From NCBI GenBank assembly GCA_963815645.1, contig CAWFHL010000001.1, positions 2,356,001 to 2,420,000 on the forward strand: 64,000 nucleotides of DNA. The letters run 5' to 3'. The stretch comes from JBBRHQ01 sp963815645 (GTDB lineage: Bacteria > Actinomycetota > Thermoleophilia > Solirubrobacterales > 70-9). Each line of letters starts with the position of its first letter. Position 1 is the first letter of the stretch. Positions 1 to 9,596 of the stretch are shown in pieces. The translations under genes were made by a program, and so were the position numbers. Below the pieces are notes generated by a model. That model searched no databases, had not been told where the DNA came from, and saw nothing but the letters and a program-made list of their open reading frames with translations.

Positions 1-1411
1 GCGCGGCGAAGAGGCGTACCCCGACGCCGGTCGGCCCGGTGCCGACGTAGGGCCGGCCGACGTCCCAAGCGGTGCCGGCGATGTCGAGATGCGCCCAGGG
101 ACGGCCGTCCACGAACTCCTCGAGGAAGGAGCCGGCGTAGATCGTCCCCGCCTTGCGCTTCGCCGCCAGATTGGTCAGGTCGGCGACGGTCCCCTTGGTC
201 AGCTCCTTGTACTCGGGGTGCAGCGGCAGCCGCCAGGCGAGTTCGCCGGTCTCCTCGGCGGCGCGCTCGACGGCTGATGCGAGCTCGTCGTCGTTGGAGA
301 TCAGCGCCGCGTAGGTCGAGCCGAGGGCGACGAGGACGGCGCCGGTCAGGGTCGCGATGTCGACGATCCGCTCCGCCCCGAGCTCGACGCAGTAGGCGAG
401 CGCGTCGGCGAGGATCAGTCTGCCTTCCGCGTCGGTGTTGTTGACCTCGACCGTCTTGCCGTTGTATTGGGTGATGATGTCGCCCGGCTTCACCGCGGTT
501 CCGGAAGGCATGTTCTCGGTCGAGGGGACGACGGCGATCAGATCGACAGCCAGCCCCAGCTCGGCGATCGCCGCGACCGCCTCGAGGACCGCGGCGGCGC
601 CGGACATGTCCATCTTCATCTCGTGCATCGCGGTGCCGGGCTTCAGCGAGATCCCGCCGGTGTCGAAGGTGACCCCCTTGCCGACCAGGCCGAGTGGGGA
701 ATCGCCGCCGCCGGAATAGCGAAGCACGATCAGCACAGGATCCTCGGCCGATCCGGCGCTGACCGCCTCCAGCCCGCCCATGCCGCGCTCGGAGATCTGC
801 TCGCGCCCGAGAACCTCGGCCGACACCGATTCGTGCTCGGCGTCGATCTGCTCGGCGCGGCGGGCCAGGTAGGAGGGCGTGGCGACGTTCGACGGCAGGT
901 CCTGGAGCTCGCGGGCCCGGTTCTGGGCCTCGGCGCAGACCCGCGCCATCTCCACCTCTGCCGAGAGCTCGCCCGGGCCGAGCACGGTCAGCACCTCGAT
1001 CTCCGCCGGCTTCTCCCCATCCTCCTCGTCACTTCGATATCGGTCGAAGCGATAACCGGCGAGGATCGAGCCGGTGACGATCGCCGCGGCGGTCGCCGGG
1101 GGGTCGCCGGAGTCCGGCAGATCCCAGGCGATTCTGCGCGCTCCGAGCCCGGCGGCTTCGATGGCGGCGAGCGCGGCCACCACCCTGGCCCGCTCGGGCT
1201 CATTTTCGTCACGCTTCCCGAGCCCGGCGACGATTGCCCTCGGTGGACGCTCCGGGTGGAGCACCGTGAGCTTCCGGTAGGCGGTCTTCACGTCGTCGGC
1301 GCCCCTGGCTGCGGAGAGGGACTCGGGCAGCTCTTCCCCCTCGTAGAGGCCGGCGACGACGATGTCGGCGTCTGCGTCCCCGATTGCGCTGTCGCGCATC
1401 TCCACCCTCAT
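1..1411 (-). CDS. pepA: Leucyl aminopeptidase (M17 family), 3' end cut by window edge
   Basis: Cytosolic metallo-exopeptidase that removes N-terminal residues from peptides. Reading the minus strand from ATG 1411 gives MRVEMRDSAIGDADADIVV, then the M17 metal-site stretch KGVTFDTGG, a GGAAA-like MDMSGAAAVL segment, and the family signature NTDAEGRLILADALAY near 394-439. It ends in AHLDIAGTAW...GTGPTGVGVRL, so only about the last 10-20 residues are missing. Start and signature lie in the same frame, so the visible part is intact. No Shine-Dalgarno precedes ATG 1411. A TAGACT hexamer (plus-strand AGTCTA, 1421-1426) sits 9 nt upstream, which suggests a near-leaderless transcript. It is divergent from the thiolase gene. 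The call is firm; the exact peptidase specificity is not visible. Confidence 0.95.
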   Translation of the reverse strand, partial: MRVEMRDSAIGDADADIVVAGLYEGEELPESLSAARGADDVKTAYRKLTVLHPERPPRAIVAGLGKRDENEPERARVVAALAAIEAAGLGARRIAWDLPDSGDPPATAAAIVTGSILAGYRFDRYRSDEEDGEKPAEIEVLTVLGPGELSAEVEMARVCAEAQNRARELQDLPSNVATPSYLARRAEQIDAEHESVSAEVLGREQISERGMGGLEAVSAGSAEDPVLIVLRYSGGGDSPLGLVGKGVTFDTGGISLKPGTAMHEMKMDMSGAAAVLEAVAAIAELGLAVDLIAVVPSTENMPSGTAVKPGDIITQYNGKTVEVNNTDAEGRLILADALAYCVELGAERIVDIATLTGAVLVALGSTYAALISNDDELASAVERAAEETGELAWRLPLHPEYKELTKGTVADLTNLAAKRKAGTIYAGSFLEEFVDGRPWAHLDIAGTAWDVGRPYVGTGPTGVGVRLFAA

Positions 1412-1526
1412 CGGGCGGTGAGTCTATGCGGTCGGAGCGAGTCGGCTTGCCGCTATCGTGACCTGTCCGGGCAATGTGCCCGCTGATACAGCCAACCTGA
1501 CGAATCTCCGGACAAGAAAGGCAGAG

Positions 1527-2711
1527 ATGCCCAGGACTGTGATCCTCGGAACGGCGAGAACCCCTTTCGGGAAGATGGGCGGCGGGCTCTCGACCCTCGA
1601 CGCCACCGATCTCGGCGGGACGGTGATCGAAGCTGCCCTGGAGCGCTCAGGGGTCGAGCCCGAGCAGGTCGAGCAGGTGGTCTTCGGGCAGGTCCTGCAG
1701 GCCGGACAGGGGCAGATCCCTTCGCGTCAGGCGCAGATCAAGGCCGGGATCCCGAAGGAGGTCCCCTCGGAGACGATCAACAAGGTCTGCGCCTCCGGAA
1801 TGCGCTCGCTCGGCCTAGCCGACCAGGCGATCCGCGCCGGCGACGTCGAGGTGGCGGTGACCGGCGGCATGGAATCGATGAGCCAGGCGCCCTATCTGCT
1901 GCCGGGCGCCCGCTTCGGCTTCCGCATGGGCGACGTCTCGGCGATCGACGCGATGACCCATGACGGACTGACCAATCCCTTCACGGAGAAGCAGATGATC
2001 AACGAGGCGAGCGAAGTCTCGAACGAGCTCGAGATCACCCGGGCCGACATGGACCGCTTCGCGACCCGCTCACACCAGCTCGCCGCGAGGGCGAGTGACG
2101 ACGGCATCCTCGCCGAGGAGATCGTCGGGGTCACGGTCAAATCCCGCAAGGGGGCGACCACGGTCGACGTCGACGAGGCAATCCGCCCCGAGACCGACGT
2201 CGAGACCCTGGCGAAGCTGCGCGCAGTCGGCGGTGAGGATGCGACTCACACCGCCGGCAACTCACCGGGGGTGAACGACGGCGCCGGTGCGATGGTCGCG
2301 GTCTCCGAGGAGTGGGCCGAGGGCAACAGCCACGCCCCGATCGCGACGGTTCTCTCCTACGGCGCGGTCGCCGACGATTTCCCCTACCTGGCGAGGACAC
2401 CGGCAAACGCCGCCAAGCAGGCGTTGGAGAAGATCAGCCGCTCCCCCGAGGACGTGGACCTCTGGGAAATCAACGAGGCCTTCGCCTCGGTCGCGATCAA
2501 CTCGATGCGGATGCTCGGCGTCGACGAGGAGAACGTCAATGTCAACGGCGGCGCGATCGCCCTCGGCCACCCGATCGGAGCCTCCGGAGCCCGGATCGTC
2601 GGCGGCCTCGTCCATGAGCTCCGCCGCCGGGGCGGCGGCCTCGGCGTAGCCGCGATCTGCAGCGGCGGAGGTCAGGGCGACGCCATCGTCCTCGAGGTCA
2701 ACGGTCAGTAA
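1527..2711 (+). CDS. Acetyl-CoA acetyltransferase / thiolase
   Basis: Thiolase-superfamily enzyme of 394 aa that condenses or cleaves acyl-CoA and acetyl-CoA. The nucleophile cysteine lies in NKVCASGM (about residue 90), the conserved histidine in NGGAIALGHPIGASGARI, and the C-terminal catalytic cysteine in CSGGGQGDA. The NEAFA motif is also present. I chose ATG 1527 because MPRTVILGTARTPFG is the canonical family start and GAAAGGCAG precedes it; an upstream in-frame GTG/ATG region lacks family similarity. It leads a same-strand run through the HAD gene, icmA and icmB to the ETF genes, which fits beta-oxidation or branched acyl-CoA catabolism. Degradative (FadA/AtoB) and biosynthetic roles cannot be separated by sequence alone. 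Confidence 0.95.
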   Translation: MPRTVILGTARTPFGKMGGGLSTLDATDLGGTVIEAALERSGVEPEQVEQVVFGQVLQAGQGQIPSRQAQIKAGIPKEVPSETINKVCASGMRSLGLADQAIRAGDVEVAVTGGMESMSQAPYLLPGARFGFRMGDVSAIDAMTHDGLTNPFTEKQMINEASEVSNELEITRADMDRFATRSHQLAARASDDGILAEEIVGVTVKSRKGATTVDVDEAIRPETDVETLAKLRAVGGEDATHTAGNSPGVNDGAGAMVAVSEEWAEGNSHAPIATVLSYGAVADDFPYLARTPANAAKQALEKISRSPEDVDLWEINEAFASVAINSMRMLGVDEENVNVNGGAIALGHPIGASGARIVGGLVHELRRRGGGLGVAAICSGGGQGDAIVLEVNGQ

Positions 2712-2744
2712 GCGCAAACCGCATCCCGCCCGGAACCCCGGCAT

Positions 2745-2822
2745 CCCCGGACGCGAAGCGGAGGAGATGCCGGGCAGTTATTCCCCCGGACGCGAAGCGG
2801 AGGAGATTCCGGGCATTGATTC
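2745..2822 (+). repeat. Tandem 39-bp direct repeat with GGACGCGAAGCGGAGGA core
   Basis: Two adjacent copies (2745-2783 and 2784-2822), 39 bp apart, both carrying GGACGCGAAGCGGAGGAGAT followed by a CCGGGCA-type tail. The core contains GCGAAGC, a sequence known to form a very stable mini-hairpin in DNA, and a GGAGG that resembles a ribosome binding site. The same core occurs in another tandem pair at 27033-27140, again just upstream of a gene start. Confidence 0.85.
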
Positions 2823-2844
2823 CGAGCCGGAGGCGGTGGGCATA

Positions 2845-3648
2845 GTGGCGAGGTCGAAGAAAGCCGCGGCCTTCTTCGACCTCGACAAGACGCTGATGGC
2901 GGGCTCCTCCGGGATGGTCTTCGCCCGAGTTGCGGCGAAGCGGGGGATCGTCTCGCGGCGCCAGCTCGCCCGCTGGGGGGTCGACCATCTGCGCTACCGC
3001 CTGCGGGGCGCGAGCGACGCGCAGACCGCGGAGGTCATGAAGGTGGCGCGCGATTTGATCACCGGGGTGCCGGGCGTCGAGATCGACCGCATGGGGCCTG
3101 AGGTGTTGGCGGGAATCCTGCCGCGGGTCTACCCGCAGATGCTGGAGGAGATCAACGCCCACGCCGACGCGGGGCGGCAGAGCTTCATACTCAGCGCGGC
3201 CGGCAACGGGATCGTTTCGACCCTGGCCGGCGTGCTCGGCATGGAGGGCGGGATCGGCACCCGCTACGAGATCGACCTCGAGGGCTCCTTCACCGGGCGC
3301 CTCGACGGCCCCTTCGTCTACGGGGAGGGAAAGGTCGAGGCGATGCGGACTTTCGCAGACGAGCAAGGGATAGACCTCGGCGTCTCCTACGCCTACTCGG
3401 ACTCCGCGTCGGACCTGCCGATGATGCGCGCCGTCGGCCACCCTGTCGCGGTCAACCCCGACCCGGCGCTGGCCGAGGTGGCCGGGCGCGAGGGATGGCC
3501 GGTGATGCGGTTCGAGCGACTGGGGAGGCGACTGGGGATCGCCTCGGCCGCGCTGCTCGCCGGCCTGATCGGGCTCGGCGCCTCGCGGGTGAGGCGCAGG
3601 CCCGCTGCCGCCGGAGGGAGGATCCCGGTCCGGCGGCTGTTCGCCTGA
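2845..3648 (+). CDS. HAD-superfamily phosphatase, subfamily IB (SerB-like)
   Basis: Predicted soluble phosphomonoesterase of 267 aa. HAD motif I is FFDLDKTL near the N-terminus, with the two aspartates as nucleophile and acid/base. Motif II is the serine in FILSAAG, the conserved Lys is in YGEGKVEAM, and motif IV is YSDSASDLPMM. The cap region matches the HAD-IB group that includes phosphoserine phosphatase-like and CicA proteins. The C-terminus has a hydrophobic stretch (IASAALLAGLIGLGA) followed by Arg-rich residues, so it may be membrane-tethered. GTG 2845 puts the motif close to the N-terminus, as usual. Alternatives are GTG 2836 and ATG 2767; the latter would translate the tandem repeat as an N-terminal extension. 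The substrate is unknown. Confidence 0.85.
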   Translation: MARSKKAAAFFDLDKTLMAGSSGMVFARVAAKRGIVSRRQLARWGVDHLRYRLRGASDAQTAEVMKVARDLITGVPGVEIDRMGPEVLAGILPRVYPQMLEEINAHADAGRQSFILSAAGNGIVSTLAGVLGMEGGIGTRYEIDLEGSFTGRLDGPFVYGEGKVEAMRTFADEQGIDLGVSYAYSDSASDLPMMRAVGHPVAVNPDPALAEVAGREGWPVMRFERLGRRLGIASAALLAGLIGLGASRVRRRPAAAGGRIPVRRLFA

Positions 3649-3695
3649 AGCGCCCCCGCGCCCGGCACGCCTCGGCGCGGATTACACTGGGACGG

Positions 3696-5303
<1,608 letters not shown>

Positions 5304-5349
5304 GCGCGCCGTGCTGGACTCACCGTTGAGGGCGCGGCTCTGAAATGCT

Positions 5350-8199
5350 GTGGGCGTGAGAAGAGCAACTCGAGGCCGCCGCAGGTGGCTGATTGGATTG
5401 ACGTCGGGAGCGCTTGTCATCTCGGCGGTGGGAATCGCCGTCGCCGTCAACGCTCCGGGCGGGCGAATCGGGCCCAAGAACAGGATCCAACCAACCGGCC
5501 GCAAACTCGAGCCGGTTGGCAAGATGACCCGGCTCGGGAACCTCTCGACAGGAGGCGCTCTGACGCAGGACGGAAGATTCCTCTGGGCCCTTTCCACCGG
5601 TCGCGGCCGCAACGACATCCGCATTGTCCGCGTCAACCCGAGGGGCCGCTGCCGGCGGGGAAGAACTGGACGTGAGTGCCGGGCGAGGCGCAGCCACCAC
5701 GTCGGAAAGGTGATCCAGCGGATTCCGATGCCGGGTGTCTCCGGCGGCATCGCGATGTCCCCCGACGGCCGTACCGCCTACGTCTCCGGCCTCCAGGATT
5801 CCGGTCACACCGACCAGCAGGTCTCCTCGAAGGTGCCCGGGCGCGAGGGGGACGTGATCCACGTCTTCAAGATCGACCGCCGCAGCGGTCATGCGACTCG
5901 AAACGGGGTGATCGCGGTGCCGCCACCGCCGACGGCGACCCCGATTCAGGAGTTCCCTCCTTCGACCAAGGTCGAGTCCTGGCCTCGCGACCTCGCCGTC
6001 AGCGGCGACGGATCGACTCTGCTGGCGGCGCTCAATCTCGCCGACGCCGGGGCGATCATCGACACGAAGTCGCGAAGCGTGCGTTACGTCAGCGTCGGTC
6101 ACTACCCCTACGGCGCCGGCATCACCCGCGACGGGCGCTTCGGCCTCCTGACGAGCGAAACGGAGGGCGCCGTCTACGTCGTCGATCTCGCATCCGGGGA
6201 CGTCGTGAAGACGATCCAGGTCGGCTCACACCTCTCGCACCCCGAGTCGATCGCGATGGACCCGAAGCGCCAGAGAGCCTACGTCGCGATCACCAACGAC
6301 GACCAGATCTCGGTGATCGACACGAGGCGGATGCGTGTCCTGCGAACGCTCTCTGTGGCCCGTCCGCAGGGCGAGGGCACCTTCCCCAGCTACGTCAGCG
6401 TCACGGGCGACGGCTGCGATCTGATCTCGGCCGATTCGGGCGAGGACGCGGTCGCGATCTTCTCGCTGTCCAGCCGTAGCAAGTGCGACGGCGACTCCGG
6501 AGGGCAGAGGCGACGGGCCAAGCCGTTCAGCCTTGTCGGCCGCATCCCGGTCGCCTCCTACCCGACTGTCGCGACCGCCACCCCCCGGCGCGGCAGCCTC
6601 GTATGGGTTTCCGCGCGCGGCCTCGGCGTCGGCCCCAACCCGAAGGGGCCGAACCCGACCCAGCCGAATGACACCGACGACGCCATCAACAGCACCCAGT
6701 ACCTGCCGGTCCTGGTGACCGGCAGCTCGGGGATCCTGCGGTTTCCCTCGGACTCGAGGATCCGCAAGCTGACGCCGCTGGCGTCACGCCAGATCGTCCC
6801 GTCGAACAGCCGCGAGGCGCCGGCCGGCACCCCGCTGCGGGCGAACGGGCCGATCAAGCACGTCTTCTATATCGTCAAAGAGAACCGCACCTACGACCAG
6901 CTTCTCGGCGACGACAAGCGCGGTGACGGTGACCCAGGCTTGACGATCTTCGGTGAGAGCGTCACTCCGAATCTGCACGCGCTCGCAAGGCGCTTTCCGC
7001 TGCTCGATCACGTCTACGCGGACTCGGAGGCCTCGATTGACGGCCATTATTGGACCGCCGCTGGAGCGGTTTCCGACTACGTCGTCAAGAACTGGCATCA
7101 AAACTACGCCGACCGTGGGCGGCCCTATGACTTCGGCTCCTACGTCGTCAGCGCACCGCCCCGCGGCTACCTCTTCGAGAGGATGCTCGACGCGGGCGTC
7201 GGTTTCTTCAACTACGGCGAGGCACTTGCCGGGCTCTCGCCGTTTGCCGACAAGGATCGCACCGCCCAGGAGACGGCGACAAACGCCGCGGTCTTGGCAA
7301 AATCCGACGTGGCGCTGTTCGGCCCGCCCCCGGGGCCCTGCTATGAGTCCGACCTTTCGAACAGCACCTCCTTCCTCGATGGGAAGCAGGTCTATGACTC
7401 CTCATTGCCGCCCGGTGCGCCCGCCGGATCGCATTCGCGATTCTCCTGTTTCAAGCTGATTTTCGAGTCCCAGCTCGCGGCTGACTCGGTGCCCAGATTC
7501 AATTATCTGGTGCTGCCCAACGACCACACCGAGGGGGTCAGGCCCGGACGCCGCACCCCGAACGCCCAGATCGCCTCCAATGATTACGGGCTCGGCCAGA
7601 TCGTCGACGAGATCTCCCACTCCTCGATCTGGGGGAGCTCGCTGATCCTGGTCCAGGAGGACGACTCCCAAGACGGCGCCGACCACGTCGACGCGCACCG
7701 CATCCCGGCGCTTGCGATCAGCCCCTACACCCGAAAGGGGGCGGTGGTGCACACCCGCTACGACCAGCTCTCCATCCTGCGCACGGCCGAGCTGGTGATG
7801 GGCCTGAAGCCGAAGAACCTCGCGGAGGCCCTGGCCGTGCCGATGTACGACGCATTCCAGAAGAACCCGAGCAACAGCGCTCCATACGACGCGATGGTCC
7901 CAGGCCTCGACATGACTGCGATCAACCCGAACACGCTCGCCAACAGGCGGGCTTCGGCTGGGCTGCCGCTGAATTCACTCGACCAACTGCCGCAACGCAA
8001 ACTCGACGCGATCCTCTGGCACTACGCGCGTGGCAGCCGCTCGGCGCCGCCGCCCCCGGGCCCCAACGCATCCGGGCAGGACAGTGCCGAGGCCGACCAC
8101 GCTGAGGGCAACCCCTTCGAGGACCCGGCCAAGGTCGGGCGGTTGCTCGAGCGCGCCTACTTGCGGGCCTCGGACGCGGGCGCAGGCTCCGGGCGATGA
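5350..8199 (+). CDS. Exported bifunctional YncE-type beta-propeller / phosphoesterase protein
   Basis: 949-aa protein with Arg-rich N-terminus and a single hydrophobic segment (WLIGLTSGALVISAVGIAVAV), so exported or anchored outside the membrane. Residues about 50-480 contain YVTN/YncE-like propeller blades (for example GGIAMSPDGRTAYVSG, VYVVDLASGDVVKTI, AYVAITNDDQISVIDT). From about 501 (IKHVFYIVKENRTYDQLLGD) a phosphoesterase/alkaline-phosphatase-superfamily domain runs to about 860, with SIDGHYWTAAG and a late EDDSQDGADHVDAHR metal-site-like segment. The C-terminus is Pro/Ala rich. The start is GTG 5350 or GTG 5356. It lies on the same strand between icmA and icmB with gaps of about 40-50 bp. 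Substrate is unknown: phospholipid, phosphonate or other phosphodiester are all possible. Confidence 0.85.
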   Translation: MGVRRATRGRRRWLIGLTSGALVISAVGIAVAVNAPGGRIGPKNRIQPTGRKLEPVGKMTRLGNLSTGGALTQDGRFLWALSTGRGRNDIRIVRVNPRGRCRRGRTGRECRARRSHHVGKVIQRIPMPGVSGGIAMSPDGRTAYVSGLQDSGHTDQQVSSKVPGREGDVIHVFKIDRRSGHATRNGVIAVPPPPTATPIQEFPPSTKVESWPRDLAVSGDGSTLLAALNLADAGAIIDTKSRSVRYVSVGHYPYGAGITRDGRFGLLTSETEGAVYVVDLASGDVVKTIQVGSHLSHPESIAMDPKRQRAYVAITNDDQISVIDTRRMRVLRTLSVARPQGEGTFPSYVSVTGDGCDLISADSGEDAVAIFSLSSRSKCDGDSGGQRRRAKPFSLVGRIPVASYPTVATATPRRGSLVWVSARGLGVGPNPKGPNPTQPNDTDDAINSTQYLPVLVTGSSGILRFPSDSRIRKLTPLASRQIVPSNSREAPAGTPLRANGPIKHVFYIVKENRTYDQLLGDDKRGDGDPGLTIFGESVTPNLHALARRFPLLDHVYADSEASIDGHYWTAAGAVSDYVVKNWHQNYADRGRPYDFGSYVVSAPPRGYLFERMLDAGVGFFNYGEALAGLSPFADKDRTAQETATNAAVLAKSDVALFGPPPGPCYESDLSNSTSFLDGKQVYDSSLPPGAPAGSHSRFSCFKLIFESQLAADSVPRFNYLVLPNDHTEGVRPGRRTPNAQIASNDYGLGQIVDEISHSSIWGSSLILVQEDDSQDGADHVDAHRIPALAISPYTRKGAVVHTRYDQLSILRTAELVMGLKPKNLAEALAVPMYDAFQKNPSNSAPYDAMVPGLDMTAINPNTLANRRASAGLPLNSLDQLPQRKLDAILWHYARGSRSAPPPPGPNASGQDSAEADHAEGNPFEDPAKVGRLLERAYLRASDAGAGSGR

Positions 8200-8225
8200 G
8201 CCCCGCCCCGCCCTCGCCGCCTCTC

Positions 8226-8250
8226 TAAGCTCCCGCCACGTGGCGGGAGC
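8226..8250 (+). promoter_or_regulatory. Perfect 22-bp palindrome over the icmB start, with a TAAGCT -10-like box
   Basis: Half-site GCTCCCGCCAC (8229-8239) is followed directly by its exact reverse complement (8240-8250), centred on CACGTG, so the icmB GTG begins at the axis. TAAGCT (8226-8231) lies 8 nt before the GTG, which would put a transcript start at or near the start codon. It could be a repressor operator in DNA or a 9-bp stem in RNA. Seen directly; function inferred. Confidence 0.6.
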
Positions 8251-8665
8251 AACGGAAACCCCAGCGGGCCGCAAGGTCCGCGTCGTCGTCGCCAAGCCCG
8301 GCCTCGACGGCCACGACCGGGGCGCCAAGATCATCGCCCGCGCCCTGCGCGACGCGGGCATGGAGGTGATCTACACGGGCCTTCACCAGACGCCCGAGCA
8401 GATCGCCGAGACGGTGATCCAGGAGGATGCCGACGCAGTCGGGCTTTCGATCCTCTCCGGGGCGCACATGACCCTGGTGCCGCGGGTGGTCTCCCTGCTC
8501 TCAGAGCAGGGAGTCGACGACGTCCTGGTGACGGTCGGCGGGACGATCCCGGCCGAGGACATCCCCGCCTTGAAGGAGCTCGGGGTCGCCGAGGTCTTCA
8601 CCCCGGGGGCGGGTACCGACGAGATCGTTGAGTTCATCCGCTCCGGCGCCGCCGGCCGCCACTGA
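8240..8665 (+). CDS. icmB: Isobutyryl-CoA mutase small (cobalamin-binding) subunit
   Basis: 141-aa stand-alone B12-binding domain. The cobalamin-ligand motif DxHxxG is present as KPGLDGHDRGAK, the His being the lower axial ligand, followed by the LSILSGAH and VGGTIP segments of the Rossmann-like fold that bury the dimethylbenzimidazole tail. Length matches Streptomyces IcmB (about 136 aa). With icmA it forms the heteromeric mutase. The start is taken as GTG 8240, giving VAGATETPAGRKVRVVVAKPG; there is no Shine-Dalgarno and no better in-frame start nearby. The start codon sits on the axis of a perfect palindrome, which is unusual. The alternative, a generic methylmalonyl-CoA mutase small subunit, is disfavoured by the residues in the large subunit. 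Confidence 0.9.
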   Translation: MAGATETPAGRKVRVVVAKPGLDGHDRGAKIIARALRDAGMEVIYTGLHQTPEQIAETVIQEDADAVGLSILSGAHMTLVPRVVSLLSEQGVDDVLVTVGGTIPAEDIPALKELGVAEVFTPGAGTDEIVEFIRSGAAGRH

Positions 8666-8687
8666 TCGACCCCGCCGCGGGAATCGA

Positions 8688-8709
8688 TTGACTGGTCAGT
8701 CAACCAGTC
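8688..8709. promoter_or_regulatory. Two overlapping inverted repeats upstream of etfB, TetR-type operator candidate
   Basis: TTGACT..AGTCAA (8688-8693 and 8698-8703, 4-bp spacer) overlaps GACTGGT..ACCAGTC (8690-8696 and 8703-8709, 6-bp spacer). TTGACT also resembles a -35 box. Such dyads are typical of TetR-family sites in acyl-CoA catabolic regulons. It lies 24 bp after icmB and 96 bp before etfB. The binding protein is not known. Confidence 0.55.
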
Positions 8710-8804
8710 CCGGCAATCGCTAACATCCCCGCCCGCAACGCACCCCGACGCCTCGCCCAGGCCTCGCGGCGTGCCTCAGATCCCCCCCCTCAAGGAGGCC
8801 TTAC

Positions 8805-9596
8805 GTGAAGATCTGCGTTCTGGTCAAAGAGGTACCGGACGCCGCGGTTCAGAAACGGATCGATCCGAGCACGATGCGGCTCGACCGGAGCGGTGAGAAG
8901 AACCTCAACCCCTTCGACACGCACGCCATCGAGGCGGCGATGCAGATCAAGGAGGGCGGCGCGATCCCGGTCGAGGAGGTGGTCGCGGTGACCATGGGGC
9001 CCGATTCCGCGGTCCGCGCTCTGCACAAGGCAGTCGCCCTCGGGGCCGACCGCTCCCTGCATCTCTCCGACGGCGTCCTCGAGGGGTCCGACGTCTGCGC
9101 GACAGGCTATGCGCTGGCGAAGATCCTCGAGGCCGAGAATCCCGACCTCGTCCTGCTCGGCCAGCAGTCCGATGACGGCGAGTGCTACACGATCGGCGCC
9201 GTGGTCGCCGACCACCTGAAGATGCCCTCCCTGACCCAGGTGATCAAGATCGACGTCGAGGACGGCAAGCTGCGCTGCGAGCGCCAGGCCGAGTACGGCT
9301 ACGACACGGTCTCGGTCGAGCTTCCGGCCGTGATCAGCGTCGGCGACGCGATCAACGAGCCGCGCTATCCCTCGCTGAAGGCGATCATGGGCGCGAAGAA
9401 GAAGCCGCTCGACACCAAGGCAACCGGCGACGTCGGGATCGAGGCCGACCGGGTCGGCGAGGGCGGCTCCCGCACCGCGGTCCTCGAGCTCAACCCTCCG
9501 CCTCAGAAGGAGTCCGGAGAGATCATCGAGGACGAGGACACCAACGAGACGGTCGAGAAGATCGTCGCCTGGCTCGACGAAAGGAAGCTGATCTAA
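8805..9596 (+). CDS. etfB: Electron transfer flavoprotein, beta subunit
   Basis: 263-aa ETF beta subunit, which binds AMP and docks acyl-CoA dehydrogenases. The canonical start MKICVLVKEVPDAAV, LNPFDTHAIEAAMQIKE and the central LLGQQSDDGECYTIGA and LPAVISVGDAINEPRYPSLKAIMGAKKKPL segments are all present. GTG 8805 has one of the best Shine-Dalgarno sequences in the window (AAGGAGG, 8792-8798). The gene is followed with no gap by etfA. The long leader (139 bp from icmB) contains the dyad at 8688-8709, so the etf genes are probably a separately regulated transcript. The alpha/beta heterodimer would collect electrons from acyl-CoA dehydrogenases encoded elsewhere. Confidence 0.97.
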   Translation: MKICVLVKEVPDAAVQKRIDPSTMRLDRSGEKNLNPFDTHAIEAAMQIKEGGAIPVEEVVAVTMGPDSAVRALHKAVALGADRSLHLSDGVLEGSDVCATGYALAKILEAENPDLVLLGQQSDDGECYTIGAVVADHLKMPSLTQVIKIDVEDGKLRCERQAEYGYDTVSVELPAVISVGDAINEPRYPSLKAIMGAKKKPLDTKATGDVGIEADRVGEGGSRTAVLELNPPPQKESGEIIEDEDTNETVEKIVAWLDERKLI

